A DNA stretch of 64,000 bases from Chelydra serpentina (taxonomy: Eukaryota; Chordata; Testudines; Chelydridae): the NCBI GenBank assembly GCA_037349315.1, contig JBAIAC010000018.1, positions 2,480,001 through 2,544,000 on the forward strand, in the 5' to 3' direction. This document shows positions 1 through 11,463 of the stretch, piece after piece. The position numbers were made by a program, and so were the translations under genes. Below the pieces are notes generated by a model. That model was not told the DNA's origin. It ran no database searches and saw nothing but the letters and a program-made list of their open reading frames with translations. The first letter of the stretch is position 1; every line of letters begins with the position of its first letter.

Positions 1-80
1 CTGACAGAAAAATGGGGAGGGGGAAAAGGGGGAAGGGTTGAGTGGAGGGAGAGGAAAAGAGGGGGCAGAGAGAAGGAGTG
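1..80. repeat. Purine-rich low-complexity tract
   Basis: The first 80 bases are almost entirely G and A (runs of GGGGA, GGAGAGG, AAGAGGGGG). This is simple low-complexity sequence with no coding signal. It may be part of a larger tract that starts before the window. Confidence 0.7.
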
Positions 81-3000
81 GCATGGGGAGAGTTGTGCTT
101 TTAGTGAAATTTATTTTGTCGTCTTGATAAAGTTTTATAGTAAAACAAAGAGGAAAATAAAAAGCCAAAAAGAAGGTTACTGTAATATGAAAGTGGAGAC
201 TGTAATCATACAAGTCAGGACATGCAGACAGAGTTAGACTTACTCAGAAACCTTAGCTCTACCCCCTTGAATTTACAACAAGGAGCATGAAAACAGTGCC
301 TTTGATTGTGAGGTGTCACAGCCTTGGACAATGTGCAAAATATTTTGCAAATATGATGTAATCTGGTGGTAGACTCTTCTATGTAGGCTTTTCAATAAGA
401 GAACGTAAGGAAGCTGATTGTAGTACTTTTTTTAAACTGCAAATGTATCTAAACTTATATGCACAAAGATATAATTTTGTTATCATTATCTATATTTTGG
501 CGGAATGTTATTATGAAAGACTATTGTAATACATGTACCGTAAGAGCGCCGAGTTAAGGTTGTAGGTTGTCGTGGGAACTGTTACTCTGAATGAATGTTT
601 TGTGTTTTGTGCAATATTACTGTTACATTTAGGTTGAGGTTTTGCTTCTAATGCATCTGTTTTGTGTATTACTGTCTGGCTAAAGAAGGTGTAGTCTGAA
701 CAAATGACTCTTTTCATTAATAGATATTGATCAGATCCAAGCACAAGAAGAAAATGTGCAGTGTCGAGGGAGGGAAAAAACAGTGCATAATCAGTAAATC
801 CTTGGTCTCATTAATTTTACAGGGATAGAAGAGTATTTTGCAGCTAGCTCATGAAGATAATGTTTGTTTACCATGGTAAAACCTCACTGAAAATTTGATG
901 GGCAGGTTAAATTTTAATAGCATGCCTTGGTTAGGTTATCATGAAAACCAATGGAATTGGAGGCACTGTGTCCTTTACAGGGAGCTCTGATAGTCTTTAT
1001 TTCCCTCTCTCTTTTACACCAATAGGAAGTAATTGGTTGGCCTTCAAACACCTAAAGGAATGAATATCTGTTTAAAGAAAACAGAGTATGGTGTTGAGCT
1101 TTCGGGAGAGGCCAAAAGAAGAAGGGATAAAAGCCTTGCTATTTTCTGCTATTTGGTTAGTAATAAAAATTATGAATAGGTTTGTTTTATTGGGACAGTA
1201 ATCTTCTATAGGAACTTCTTCGGCAGATGGATGAAACATTAGTTGCATTATGGCCTTCAGCAAGCAACTACTGTACCTGAAGAATCACTAGCAATGCATA
1301 ATGCTGTATAAGAAGTTACAGGTTCATATATATATATTTTTTTTAAGATTCATGATTAGCCACAATCTGTGCAAGATGCCAAACACCCTTTTTTATGTGA
1401 ATTCTAAAGCTCGGGCAGCAGTTTGAACCACTCTATTTCACTGCAGATGAGTTTGGCCTTTAAAGTTGGAATAAAGTTCATGGGGTACTCACAACTAATG
1501 CCCTGCAGGTCAACTGACAGGATTGAGGCTGTAATTTTTTTTGTTTTCGGGGGAATGTATCTTTAGATACTATTGATACAGTAAGGTTAATTCATTTGTG
1601 TAATTTTAGTGTCTGGACTTAAACCTTCCAGCAGTGTTTGTAAGTGTCCTAAATTTATGAGACTTCAAAATGCTACTTGCCCCTATTGAGTCGATATTGG
1701 GCCTGTGCTTATAACATTTTTGTGATGTTTATTCAAGCCTAGGTATACAGATGTTGCTGCTGTTTTGAGTATGTTGAGCTGTCTTATTGATGCAATGCAT
1801 TAGGCACTCAAAGGAATCTTTTTTCACAGAAACTGAACTAGAAGAGGTCCCATACTAAAACCCCAGATTAGACACTGTCCAATATTGGGGATGTTTAGAG
1901 ATTGATCTTAAGTCTGATATGCAAAGTTGTCTCTTAATATCACAGCTTTTCTTTGTATTTAAAACAATGTTTTTTTATCTAAGAACAGTGTAAATTGTGG
2001 GTGGAGAGAATGAAAGTGAGCTTCCTATTAGAAAAACGAAAGTAAATGGCAATCACACATGCTTATCAAAGGTAGAATTTCGTAGTTTTTTCCAGCGCAT
2101 GGGAGCAGTAGGGTGAATGCTGTACTCAGAGGAAGTCAACTCCTGTTGTAGAGATTTCAATCACTAAGTAAAATCTGAAGTGAAATGTGATCAATGCAGT
2201 GTCATTTCCATTCTGATAATCAGAGAGCAAGAGAAGGGGAGGTGAATTGTGTGTTGGGAGGGGTGGGGGGGCTTGTGGTTAGGAAAAAAAACTGTATTCA
2301 CTCTCTCATTTTACCACGTGGTCCTGAGAATTTAGGTGCTTCTTACTCAAGGTTGCTCTTTGTTTCCAGTTAGCTATTGAAGACATGGTGCACAGTACAG
2401 TAAGAAAAATGTCTAATATCTTTTAAAAATTCGAGTCCCAAGGAAGCATATTACAGTTCCTGAACTGAATTGCCCAAGGGGAAAAAAGAAGTAAAGCAGT
2501 AAGAGGAGATGTTATCTGAGTTTTCAAGGTAAAGTAGACATTTCTTTTTTATACTCTCTTCAGTCACAGCTTCAGGTTTGTGAGACAGTGAACAACTGCA
2601 GCCCTCGATGGAAATTTTGCTGCACTGTGACTAAAATACCAGGAGAATAGAAAACAGAAACCAAAACACCATGTACAAGAGGGGGAAAAAAGGCAAAATG
2701 TGATCAGAATTAAATCCTAAAGGGGTTGTCCTATTTTTTTTAAATGCCATTGCATAGCCAGGTGGGCCCAGTGCACTTTGCCATTCCAAGGCTTAGTAAC
2801 TTTTATTTAAGAAATAATGGCATGGTATTATGAAGTGATAAAAAATCAATGTGGCAATGATTTTCCAGTCAGATAAAATGCTTTGTTAAATTAATTCTTT
2901 CACCAAGAGCAGCAAGGGCTAAGAAAAAGTTAGAATACATTCCTGGGTGACTCGATGGAAATTTATTAGCTGTTATTCCAGACAAGCCTAAAATGAATCT

Positions 3001-4560
3001 GAGAATGACGATTTTGAGTAAAATAGGCCAGCTGCAATTATTCACCTTGCCACTCATAGGGGACATCACTGATTAAATTAAAAAACCAGTTGACTGTAGT
3101 GTGGTCAAACCTCAATGCCAGTTCTTTTCTTGAGATTCTGCATTTAAAAAGGTGTCTGTACCTTAAAGCTGTTTAACAATGGTGCTATAATAAGTTTTTG
3201 CCACGAAGAGAGGTTGTGCCTTGGATTATACTTTGAAATTTTGTTTCTGGCAAATGCAGACCTTGAAGTGGGCCTGAGAGCTCCCACTGAAGACCAATAA
3301 TGTCAGGGGAAAGCTTAAGTTCTTTCTCTTTGTCTTTGTTTTATTTCGCCAATGGGATGGTGAAGACTGAGTTGAAATGAAGACAAGGAACTATTCCTCA
3401 ATTCTAAATGGCATTTTTCTGATTTACTGTCATTTAGGACAGACATAAAACAGATGTAAATTAGGGAAATGCCATTAAAATATTGTACTAATAAAATGTG
3501 CTGAAAGCATCAAAGATGTAAAAATTTGAGTAGTAGTGGCATATAAAATGAAGGGAAATTAACAGGCCTTTAAGAATGTGTTACAAGGGTAAATTGGAAG
3601 TCGGGTAAAAATGAAGCACTTCTTTCTTAATTCAGGAGCAGAGGAAGAATTGTCAAAGCTTATGTGACTGTGAAGTTTAATGGGAAATATATTTTGTTTC
3701 CAGCTACATTAACCATGGTAGTATCAGGGAATCTTAATAATTCTGTTCCCTTTATGGAAACAGTGCGTTTAGGCTGCATATTTTTTCCTTTGAATTCAGA
3801 AGACTGGAAATAAGCATTTCCTACTAATGTGTGGACTCAGATTGTTTGTTCTTCTATATATGTAATTTACATCTTTGACAGAAGGCCTGGGGTGTGTCAT
3901 TAATTTATATTTCATAGCAAGGAACAACTGAAAACAGGGATTTAAAGAGGCTAATCCATAATACCTCTGAGGTCAGATAAAATAGAAATGGGGGAATACA
4001 TCCAGCAGGAGTGTGAGCTACACCTCTAGCCAGGGTCAGTGCACGTAGAAATCAATCTTCTTGACTGGTGAGGAGTGTCTAAGGAAGTGGAGATCAAAGT
4101 AGCTTGTGAAATACTGGACTTGTATAAAGGAAGGTTAGAGCTGTTTAAAGATAAGATTGCCAGAATTTAACATGGGCAAAACAATGTATTTTTCCCCCAG
4201 CCTCCTTCTCAGAAATGGCTGGACTGTTGTGATTAAAATTTACCAGACAAGTTCAGCCTGAGGCAGACACCCAGTCTGGAAAATATCATCCCCAAATGGT
4301 TGGTTTGGCAAAGTTATAAGCAACTGACAAACAAGTCTTATAATGGGAAACGTCAAACAACCTTAATAATAGGTGTTGATTCCACCCCCACCTAGAAAAT
4401 AATGTGCTTTTATCTGGAACTAAGACAGAGATGGCTATCTAGTTTAGTTTGAAAATGATAAATCTAGAGAATTTAGGCAAACTTTTTTTCTATTATTTTA
4501 CTACCATTTTTGCTCCGTTTAGTAAATTTTGGGTTTAAGAAACCCATACAACAGTAGTTA
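81..4560. other. AT-rich stretch without a recognisable gene
   Basis: Reading frames here are short (78 codons at most), with no homology I can name and no paired splice signals around them. A G-run occurs at about 2257-2272. Around 4205-4390 the text resembles an old dispersed repeat I half recognise (the phrase GTTATAAGCAACTGA), but I cannot name its family. Parts of 3,000-4,000 look like single-copy sequence that could hold conserved non-coding elements; that needs alignment. Confidence 0.6.
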
Positions 4561-4806
4561 ACTTCATTTTTTCCTCTCAAATAATTAGCCTCTTAAGATT
4601 GGTCTATACACCTGGACCATCATGTTTCTCTGACTGTATAAATATCTGTCTGAAATATAATTTCATTCCATGCGTCTGATGAAGTGGGTACTAACCCACG
4701 AAAGCTTATGCTGAAATAAATTTGTTAGTCTCTAAGGTGCTACAAGTTTTTCTTTCTTATTTTCATTTTGCTGACACAGACTAACACGGCTACTACACTG
4801 AAACCA
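4561..4806 (+). mobile_element. Penelope-like element terminal fragment
   Basis: This is the terminal (pseudo-LTR) part of a PLE, followed by the typical end GACTAACACGGCTACTACACTGAAAC. The upstream part (ATTAGCCTCTTAAGATTGG...) matches the reverse complement of the larger PLE at 50.3-50.4 kb, and the middle matches the copies at 25.6 kb and 50.2 kb. No RT or endonuclease is attached, so it is a truncated copy. It contains the hammerhead-like motif at 4668-4711. I found no clear target duplication. Confidence 0.8.
4668..4711 (+). ncRNA. Hammerhead-ribozyme-like motif in PLE end
   Basis: The core box CTGATGA is at 4676-4682. Stem II is GTGGGT (4684-4689) paired with ACCCAC (4694-4699) around a 4-nt loop. 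The second core box GAAA is at 4700-4703. Stem I is GCGT (4672-4675) paired with ATGC (4708-4711), with one G-U pair. Stem III is reduced to the self-complementary AAGCTT, which cannot close in one molecule but could pair between two. One extra A sits between CTGATGA and stem II. Minimal hammerheads in PLE terminal repeats, proposed to act as dimers, are known from the literature; activity of this copy is not shown. Confidence 0.55.
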
Positions 4807-5901
4807 ATGAGATGAGAATCTGTAATCCTCTAAAGAGACGTACTGAAAGATGAGGAGTTTCTGGAGCTTAACCATCCCTCCCCACAGACACTCTGCCTAA
4901 TGGAACATGGGCACGGGTCTCCTCTCCCATTATGATGTATCACAAAGTGTTGCATATGGTGAGAGGGAGAGAGAGAGACAGCCTAAACACCAAGGAGGAG
5001 ATGAGATTTTTTGGGAGGGAAGAAGTGCAGGCAAAAACCACTTATGGTGTCTCTGAGGTCTAGGCACCATGTGCAAACAAAGATAATAGAACCCCAAAAG
5101 TGCATTTAAAGCTGGTAGAAATTCTTTCCTCCTATTTTTTTGTGTGTGGGAGGTAGGAGGAGGTTGACAAAAAAATGGCTTGTAGGCCGCAAAAACATTG
5201 TTTTTTTATTTTATTTTATTTTATTTATAGTTTTCCAATTCTTCATCAAAAATATTTTGGTAAATATTTTTTATTTCTGCTTACAATTTTTAGTTTGAGG
5301 TTGAGTATTCTTTAAAAATGTGTGTGTTCTGGTTTTCAAAAAATGTATTGCTGCTGAAACAAAATTTTTGTATTAAGTGTTTTTTGTCCTGTTCATCACA
5401 TGCAAATGCATTGCTCATCATTCATGCATTAAGTGAAAATATGCTTTCTTAGAACACTGTCTTATAAGTGATTTCTTCATTGATGTTTAGTGTGTGCATC
5501 ATTAAATTAAGTCCATAGAAGCTGAGTGCGCTCAGCATTTATCAAGATTGGCCCATTCATTAGGGAGATTGGAATCCTTCCCTGATTTCTTGCTATGTCA
5601 TCCAGGGAGAAACTGGAGAATTTGGAAAAAGTGAACCATACCTTTTCAAATTAGAAAGAAACCCATGTGATTAATAGTCTTCCTCATCCTTGCTAATGCA
5701 TGTGAATTATTGCACCAAACTGATTCTTTAGGAAGAAAATAACAACTTGTTTTTTACAAATATACCTGGTTTTGATTTATAAAAGTGACTGAAACTACAG
5801 TCTGCAAACTCTCTGCTTTAACCTAAAGACACTTAAAATGCACTTCTGCATGATGGGCCATTAGCATTAGTAGTAATTCAAATTCGTTGTTTTCTGTGCA
5901 G
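4807..5901. other. No gene seen; simple repeats
   Basis: This stretch holds a GA-rich run at about 4962-4980 and a (TTTTA)n-like tract at about 5198-5229. No credible coding region or recognisable mobile element was found. Confidence 0.6.
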
Positions 5902-5970
5902 GACTTGCTAAAAATGACACTGGGATTAACAGCAGGAACGTTTGGGAATGTTATGTCTTTGAGCAACAGG
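5902..5970 (+). other. Exon-like 69-bp segment
   Basis: A pyrimidine-rich acceptor (GTTTTCTGTGCAG, ending at 5901) and a good donor (AGG followed by GTAAGA at 5971) bracket 69 bases. They read open in phase 0 as 23 residues beginning DLLKMTLGLTAG. I do not recognise the protein, and there is no partner exon in the window that I can pair with it. Such combinations arise by chance in AT-rich DNA, so this is a candidate only. Confidence 0.15.
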
Positions 5971-6563
5971 GTAAGAAAATAGGTTTACCCATTCTCTCTT
6001 CTTAATTAGAAGAATTTCAATCCCTTTGTGGTATAAGTGGCTTATTAGGTGTCAGTGTTTTACAAAGAATGCAGCCAAGTTACAATACTTGTATATGCAA
6101 ACTTTCATTTAGATGTACAATTGATCATTTGTGCAGGCAAGTGCTTGATTATCTGCACAACTGTGATAACTATGTGCAAATCTGGTATTCAGCGGTATGC
6201 TCATTTATAAATTATAAAAATGGAAGTCTGTCTCCATTTCTTTACCACTACAATCTCTCAGTCAAACAGATGTCTTTTAAATAAAAGAATATTCGGATAA
6301 ATATTATTTGTAAGTAATGTGTGATTTTAAAGGGACAAGTGTGATTTAAAAATGTATAGGATAATCAAGAGAGAAATAACTTTGAACTGAAATCTGTGTA
6401 TTGGTTATGTTCTTGTAAAAGGACTTTCTCCTTCAAATGCCTACATATGTGAATAACTAGATGAGAAGGAATGACTGCTTTTCAGAAAAGCATTGCAAAT
6501 CAAGGCATCGGAATTAACGATTACAAACAACTTGTATTAAATTTTCAGTGACGCTGACTGACG
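5971..6563. other. No gene seen
   Basis: AT-rich sequence with one 71-codon frame that lacks any recognisable domain, signal or splice context. Confidence 0.6.
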
Positions 6564-8090
6564 TGTGACCCTAACAGTGTGCAAAAGGGTAAAGAGCTCA
6601 TTTGTATCTGGTAGTTAGCTTCAACTGGCCTGGCCAATTTAATGTACTCCACTCACTAATGTCATAATTTGTATCTAAAAAGTGTCATGTAAGATGTCAA
6701 TAGAAAGCTGATAACATACTGATCATGAATATTATTGCATGGTGTATGTATGGAGGACAAATTCAAAATTACATATTGACAATTACTTTATCAAACTGTA
6801 TCTGCCAGGTAGAGCTAAAGCTGCTCCATCCTAGACAAAGGAATGTGGTTCAGCCACCTGGAAGGCATCTGTAAGGAACATTAAGAAACAATGGGAATGC
6901 AATTTACATAGAAGGTAAACAGGACCACCAAGACAGCAGGGGGAGGAGATTGCAGGAAACAGATAAATGTGCATTTTAGCAAAACTCCGTGGGGGAAGAA
7001 AATAGCATGGAACTTCCTTTATCGGGAAACTCCGTGTTGCCTTCCTCACAGCTTGAATTAACTTTACTTATTGAAGAGTCCATTTCAAAGGTTCACTGGT
7101 CTATAAAGAGAGGGGCAGAGAACCCAAAGTTATCTTTTGCCTAAGACGACAAAGGAACCGAGCACTTTGGACTTTGTGGGAGATCCTGACCAGAGGGGTT
7201 GGTCAGCCATCTTGCTGCAACGTAGATTAATAAGAAAACTACTTTGAATAAAGGCTGTAGCATGGTTGGTTATGTCTTATGGCTTGCCTACACTTAAAAT
7301 ACTACAGCTACACCTCTGAAGCACTTCAGTGTAGATGCTATCTATGCCGATGGGAGGGATTCTGCTGGTGGTGTGGGTAATTCGCATCCCTGAGAGGTGG
7401 TAGCTAGGTTGACAGAAGAATCCTTTCAACCTAGCACTGTCTATGCAGGGACTTAAGTGGGCTTAACTATTCCATGCAAGGGAGTGGATTTTTCACAACC
7501 CTGACTAAAATACTTAAATTGATTTAAATTTTTATTGTGGACCAGGCTTCAGTTTCTAGAAAGCGTGTTTAACTTTTGTTCACTTGTAACCATTTCTAAC
7601 TCTATCCTTTATACTTGTGTTCACTTAAAATCCTATCTCCTTTTGTTAATAAACTAGTTTTACTTTTAATCTAAACCAATCCAGTGCTATTTGATTTAAA
7701 GTGAATGTTAGCTCCAGTTCATGTGGCAAGCTGCTAAATGTTCTATCTTTAAAGAAACACATACATCTTAAATCTCTTTGAATGGTCCTGAAGAGGGCTG
7801 GACATTGCAGAGCACATGGGCTTGGGGAAAATTTTGGGACTGGTAGTGTGTTGGGGTCTTCTTGACAGATGTAACAAGAGTGTGGCCAGGGGGTAACAAA
7901 CAGGTTGCTGGAATCAGATTGCTGAATCAGAGCTGCTTTACCCACAGACACACTGCGCAGGCTTGTATGCTGGCTGGGACTATCTAGACAAGAGAACCAC
8001 AGCAGCAGAGCCTTTTGAAGCACTTAGGTTTACAGGGCAGGAAGTGACACAACCCCTTACTGGTTTGAAATTTCACCCCAGAACGTGACA
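6564..8090 (+). mobile_element. Solo LTR, split by a MITE
   Basis: The unit starts TGTGACCC and ends ACGTGACA, so it has the TG...CA ends of an LTR. Around 7565-7700 it contains a polyadenylation-type AATAAACT and a following stretch (TTTTAATCTAAACCA). This part aligns by eye with the LTR at 47.9-48.05 kb (TTTTATCTAATCCAG), so the two are related. It has no internal retroviral genes. A separate transposon occupies 7281-7549. I could not find a convincing target duplication, and the exact ends are uncertain. Confidence 0.5.
7281..7549. mobile_element. MITE inside the LTR
   Basis: The insert begins GGCTTGCCTACAC and ends near GTGGACCAGGCTT, imperfect inverted ends of the type seen in other small transposons of this window. 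Internal phrases (CTACAGCTACACC, CCTGAGAGGTGGTAGCTAGGTTG) also match the MITE at 41.0-41.6 kb. LTR-like sequence continues on both sides, so this insertion is younger than the LTR. It has no coding capacity. Confidence 0.6.
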
Positions 8091-8714
8091 GCAACCCAGT
8101 AGCTATAATGTTTAGGGACCAGTGCCGCAGAAATTCTGGCTATGAACTAATGGCCTACAAACTTTATTTCTGTGAGAGAATAGGGCAACTTCGGGCCAAA
8201 AGAATAAGCAAGAAAGTTTGGTGATAGGAGGATTATCACAATTTGTTCTCCACCCCTACATAGCAGTCCTCAGATGGAATTCTAAGAACAAGATGAAGAT
8301 AATTCTACAAGTCCTGCTCAACTTGTTAACAAGTTATTTGGTCCACTGTAAAGTCCTGAACGATGACTGGGTTCTTTCCACAAAATAAAAATGAACTGTC
8401 TTACAGTTCCTCCAAACCCCACATCCCTTCCCTCCACCCCTCCCCGCAAAAAAACAATAAATCTAGTTTCACTGTAAGAGGGAAATGTACCAGCAGCAGT
8501 GAGGCACTGGAAGGTCATATGCAAGGGCTAATAGCAATATCTGCTCAAATAGATTTCGTAGCATTCCAAGGGCATTAGGACAGTGGAACCCATTTATAGT
8601 GCTGTAAAACTTAACTATAACTAAATTTTGCGGAGGACAGTGAAAGAAGGAGGAAATATGTTCCCTCATGGTTTCTCTTTATGTATGATGATGTTATTTA
8701 TCACTTAGAAACAC
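8091..8714. other. No gene seen
   Basis: Three overlapping frames of 66-71 codons occupy 8318-8669 on both strands, a pattern expected by chance. A C-rich run lies at about 8412-8448. No mobile element was recognised. Confidence 0.55.
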
Positions 8715-8936
8715 ATTTAAAAGAACCATCAGAGTCCTGTGGTACCTTATAGACTAACAGACGTATTGAAGCATAAGCTTTTGTGGATGAATACCATTCA
8801 TGCATCGAACGAAGTGGGTATTCACTCATAAAAGCTTATGCCCCAATACGTCTGTTAGTCTATAAGGTGCCACAGGACTCTCTGTCATTTCTACAGATCA
8901 AGACTAACACGACTGCCCCTCTGATATTTAAAAGAA
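8715..8936 (+). mobile_element. Inverted-repeat PLE end with 11-bp TSD
   Basis: The element at 8726-8925 is flanked by an exact 11-bp duplication, ATTTAAAAGAA (8715-8725 and 8926-8936). Its right part is a PLE terminus in + orientation, ending AGACTAACACGACTGCCCCTC. Its left part (about 8728-8800) is the same sequence inverted, so the insert is a large imperfect palindrome. The hammerhead core is decayed here: CGAACGA at 8806-8812 where other copies have CTGANGA, and the GAAA box has also changed. It is a dead 5'-inverted insertion. Confidence 0.8.
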
Positions 8937-10014
8937 TGTTAAACGGAGGTTTTTACTGAAAGGCAGTTAAAATGGGAGGTATAGTATTACACTGGACTGG
9001 GGAGCTGTTCGTATGGGAGCCACAATGGTGTCTGACCTGCAGCTTCACTCTAGGAAATTTGAGTATAGGAGTGGGAAGGAAATGGACCTGGGAAGAAAAA
9101 CAAAGGTAGTATATTGACTAGATTGTTCACTATGTCTAGGGGACTTTCCCCTACATTGGGTAAAACATTGGAAAATCAGGGAGGCCCAGTCCAAAGAGAT
9201 CTGAAGCAAACCAGGTTTGGGAATTGCTCTGTACGAGGAGGAGTGCTCTGTCCACTAAGTTAAGGATGCACCGGGAGAAGTTACTGTGAATGACTTTGTT
9301 TTAATGCAAGAAAGCTTGTTCAGTGTCTCAAACAGATGTCTTTATGTTGGGTTATATCCAGCCAAACTCTTTTCCATTTGTAATACATTACTTCTCTAAT
9401 GTACAGAAATAAAAGCCCAGATATTTGGGAAACCATCTATCAGAATTTTGACTGGGGCACACCTCTTTGAGTTCTTGAGTTTGGAGTTAGTCACATGCTT
9501 CAGAGAATAGCTGAAAACTGTTTTTTTTTTTCTGCAGCTACTATACCAATCAATGTGGGCTGTGAAATTCTTGTAGTTCTAGAATGATTTAACAAATGCT
9601 AATTGTAGGTTTAGAAATTGAGCCACACTATATAATTTTAATTTACACGCTTCCACAGTGGACAGAAAGTGATTCAGAACTGCAACAAAAACCTGGCCTG
9701 TATGGTAATTATTATTTATTCTTTCAAATGCCTGATGTAAAAAGTAACTTGGTGACAAAATATTTAAATATTGCCTCTTTTTGAGCAAGTTAAAGGACAC
9801 TTATAATTGGTACATCTGTGTTTTAAATAAACAAACATGCTACTAAAGCCTCAATTCACCAAAATATTTAAAAACAAGCCACACTTTAAACACATCAGTA
9901 GTTCCATTGGCTTCATCTTTAACTTAAATATGTGTGGTAAAGTTTTCCAAAGTACCTAAGTTCCATTTTCAAAAGTCATTTAACACATCGGAGCCTAAGT
10001 CCCGTTGATTTTCC
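8937..10014. other. No gene; old repeat piece at its right end
   Basis: Most of this stretch holds nothing recognisable. A strong acceptor-like site (T-run then CTGCAG) ends at 9537 but has no sensible exon after it. From about 9926 to 10014, phrases such as TTTTCCAAAGTACCTAAGT and CCTAAGTCCCGTTGATTTTC belong to a dispersed repeat that is interrupted by the next MITE. Confidence 0.5.
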
Positions 10015-10017
10015 TAA

Positions 10018-10257
10018 GGCTACATTTACACTGCAATAAGACTTGTAGGTAGCCTGGGTCAGCTGACTTGGGCTTACGGACCTCACAGCGCTAGAGTCTG
10101 GGATCTAGGACCCTTCCCCCCTCACAGGGTCTCAGAGCCTGGGCTCCACCCTGAGTCCAAATGTCCACAATGCAATTTTATAGTCCTACAGCCCAAACTC
10201 TGTAGGCCCCATATGCTGACCCAGGCTAGCTGTGGATTTTTTTTTATCACCCATACC
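10018..10257. mobile_element. Harbinger-like MITE, first of three
   Basis: It begins GGCTACATTTACACTGCAATAA directly after TAA and ends CACCCATACC directly before TTA. The right inverted end has decayed. The 3-bp TWA flanks are typical of PIF/Harbinger transposons. There is no reading frame of interest. It abuts the next MITE, sharing the TTA between them. Confidence 0.6.
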
Positions 10258-10260
10258 TTA

Positions 10261-10803
10261 GGGTTTGTCTACGCTTCAGTGCATGCTCAGAGTTTGAACA
10301 CAAGCTCAGGGCTAAACCCCTGTGTGTGTACACACACATCATGCTAAACCAGGGCTTGCACCCTGGGTTCCCCGATCCCATGTGGTTGAAGGGTCTGAGC
10401 CTGAGTCAAGCCAGGATTCAGGGTTCAAGCCCTGTTGCTTTGCAGTGTAAATACAGCCCCACTGGATTCATGATCTGGGAGTCCACAAAAAGTATTCCAC
10501 AGTCCCATGGGCTGACTTTCTTTATCCTCTGGACAGTCACGTTTTCCCACATGGCACCATGAATAAAGGGCTAGAGCAGTCACATTTTGGTAGGGCACTA
10601 GGAATTCTGGGATATGGGTGATTGGACTCATGCCTCCATAATGCATTGTGGACTCTGGAGTCCCAGGTTGGGTCCCCTGGGTCAACAATTCCTAACCTGG
10701 GGTACAAATGAGTATAGATTCTCAAGCCCTAGGTTAACAAACCCAGGTTCTGCTAACTTGAGTTCTGCTAACCCTGGGCTCATATTGCACTGTAGACATA
10801 CCC
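10261..10803. mobile_element. Harbinger-like MITE, second of three
   Basis: Inverted ends GGGTTTGTCTACGC and GTAGACATACCC are flanked on both sides by TTA (10258-10260 and 10804-10806), a 3-bp duplication of the PIF/Harbinger type. The interior is rich in CCTGGG/CCCAGG pieces that can pair within the element. Frames of up to 87 codons on both strands are incidental. Confidence 0.75.
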
Positions 10804-10814
10804 TTAATAACTAA

Positions 10815-11061
10815 GGGCTTGTTTATATGGAGAGTTATTGCACAGGAAGCTGAGTTTTAAATCTACTGCGCCTCCAGCCAGCCATGCACTAACTGGCCAT
10901 GAGGGACCATACTACTGGGACTTAGAGTTATGCAGTGCGCACTTAAGAATTTTTAGTGTGTGGTAATAGGGTCCACTTGGCCGGTTAGTGCATGGCATGC
11001 TGGAGCACTGTAGATTTATAACCCAGCTTCCCTCACAATAAGACTCTCTATAGCAAAGCCC
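10815..11061. mobile_element. Harbinger-like MITE, third of three
   Basis: The ends GGGCTTGTTTATATGGAGAG and CTCTCTATAGCAAAGCCC form inverted repeats of about 26 bp with several mismatches. Both sides carry TAA (10812-10814 and 11062-11064). The element is 247 bp and non-coding. Confidence 0.8.
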
Positions 11062-11064
11062 TAA

Positions 11065-11463
11065 GGTTAAGTGCTTTGCTGGATTGAGGGTCAAGTTGAA
11101 AAGAAAAGGTCTGAATGCACTGCAGGACAACAGACTTTTCTGACTTTTGATATTTTGATACTTACTTTCTTGAAACTGATGATTTAGAATCTAGGAATCC
11201 AGAGATGCTTCTTGAATTTCATTATGTGGTTTAGTCTGCATAATCAACTGGCTGAATTGAAGAGAGCATCAATTATTATAAAGCTTATTTCAATAGGAAG
11301 TAAGCTGATTACCTTGTCAGCTCCTGCACTATTTGAAAGCTGGATTCATAATGGAAAGAGAGGGCCTTGTAGGCAAATCCTTTACCTGTCTACAGAGAAT
11401 AATCCATTGTTGAATGAGGTAAATTGTCAGGAAATAATGCACATCACTGAACTCACATAAACC
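11065..11463. other. No gene seen
   Basis: One 82-codon frame at 11212-11460 has no recognisable domain, signal peptide or splice context. I treat it as chance. Confidence 0.5.

Noticed and set aside
9515..9600. Strong splice acceptor (T-run then CTGCAG) at 9537
   Set aside because: The following sequence meets stops quickly and no donor at exon-like distance was seen.
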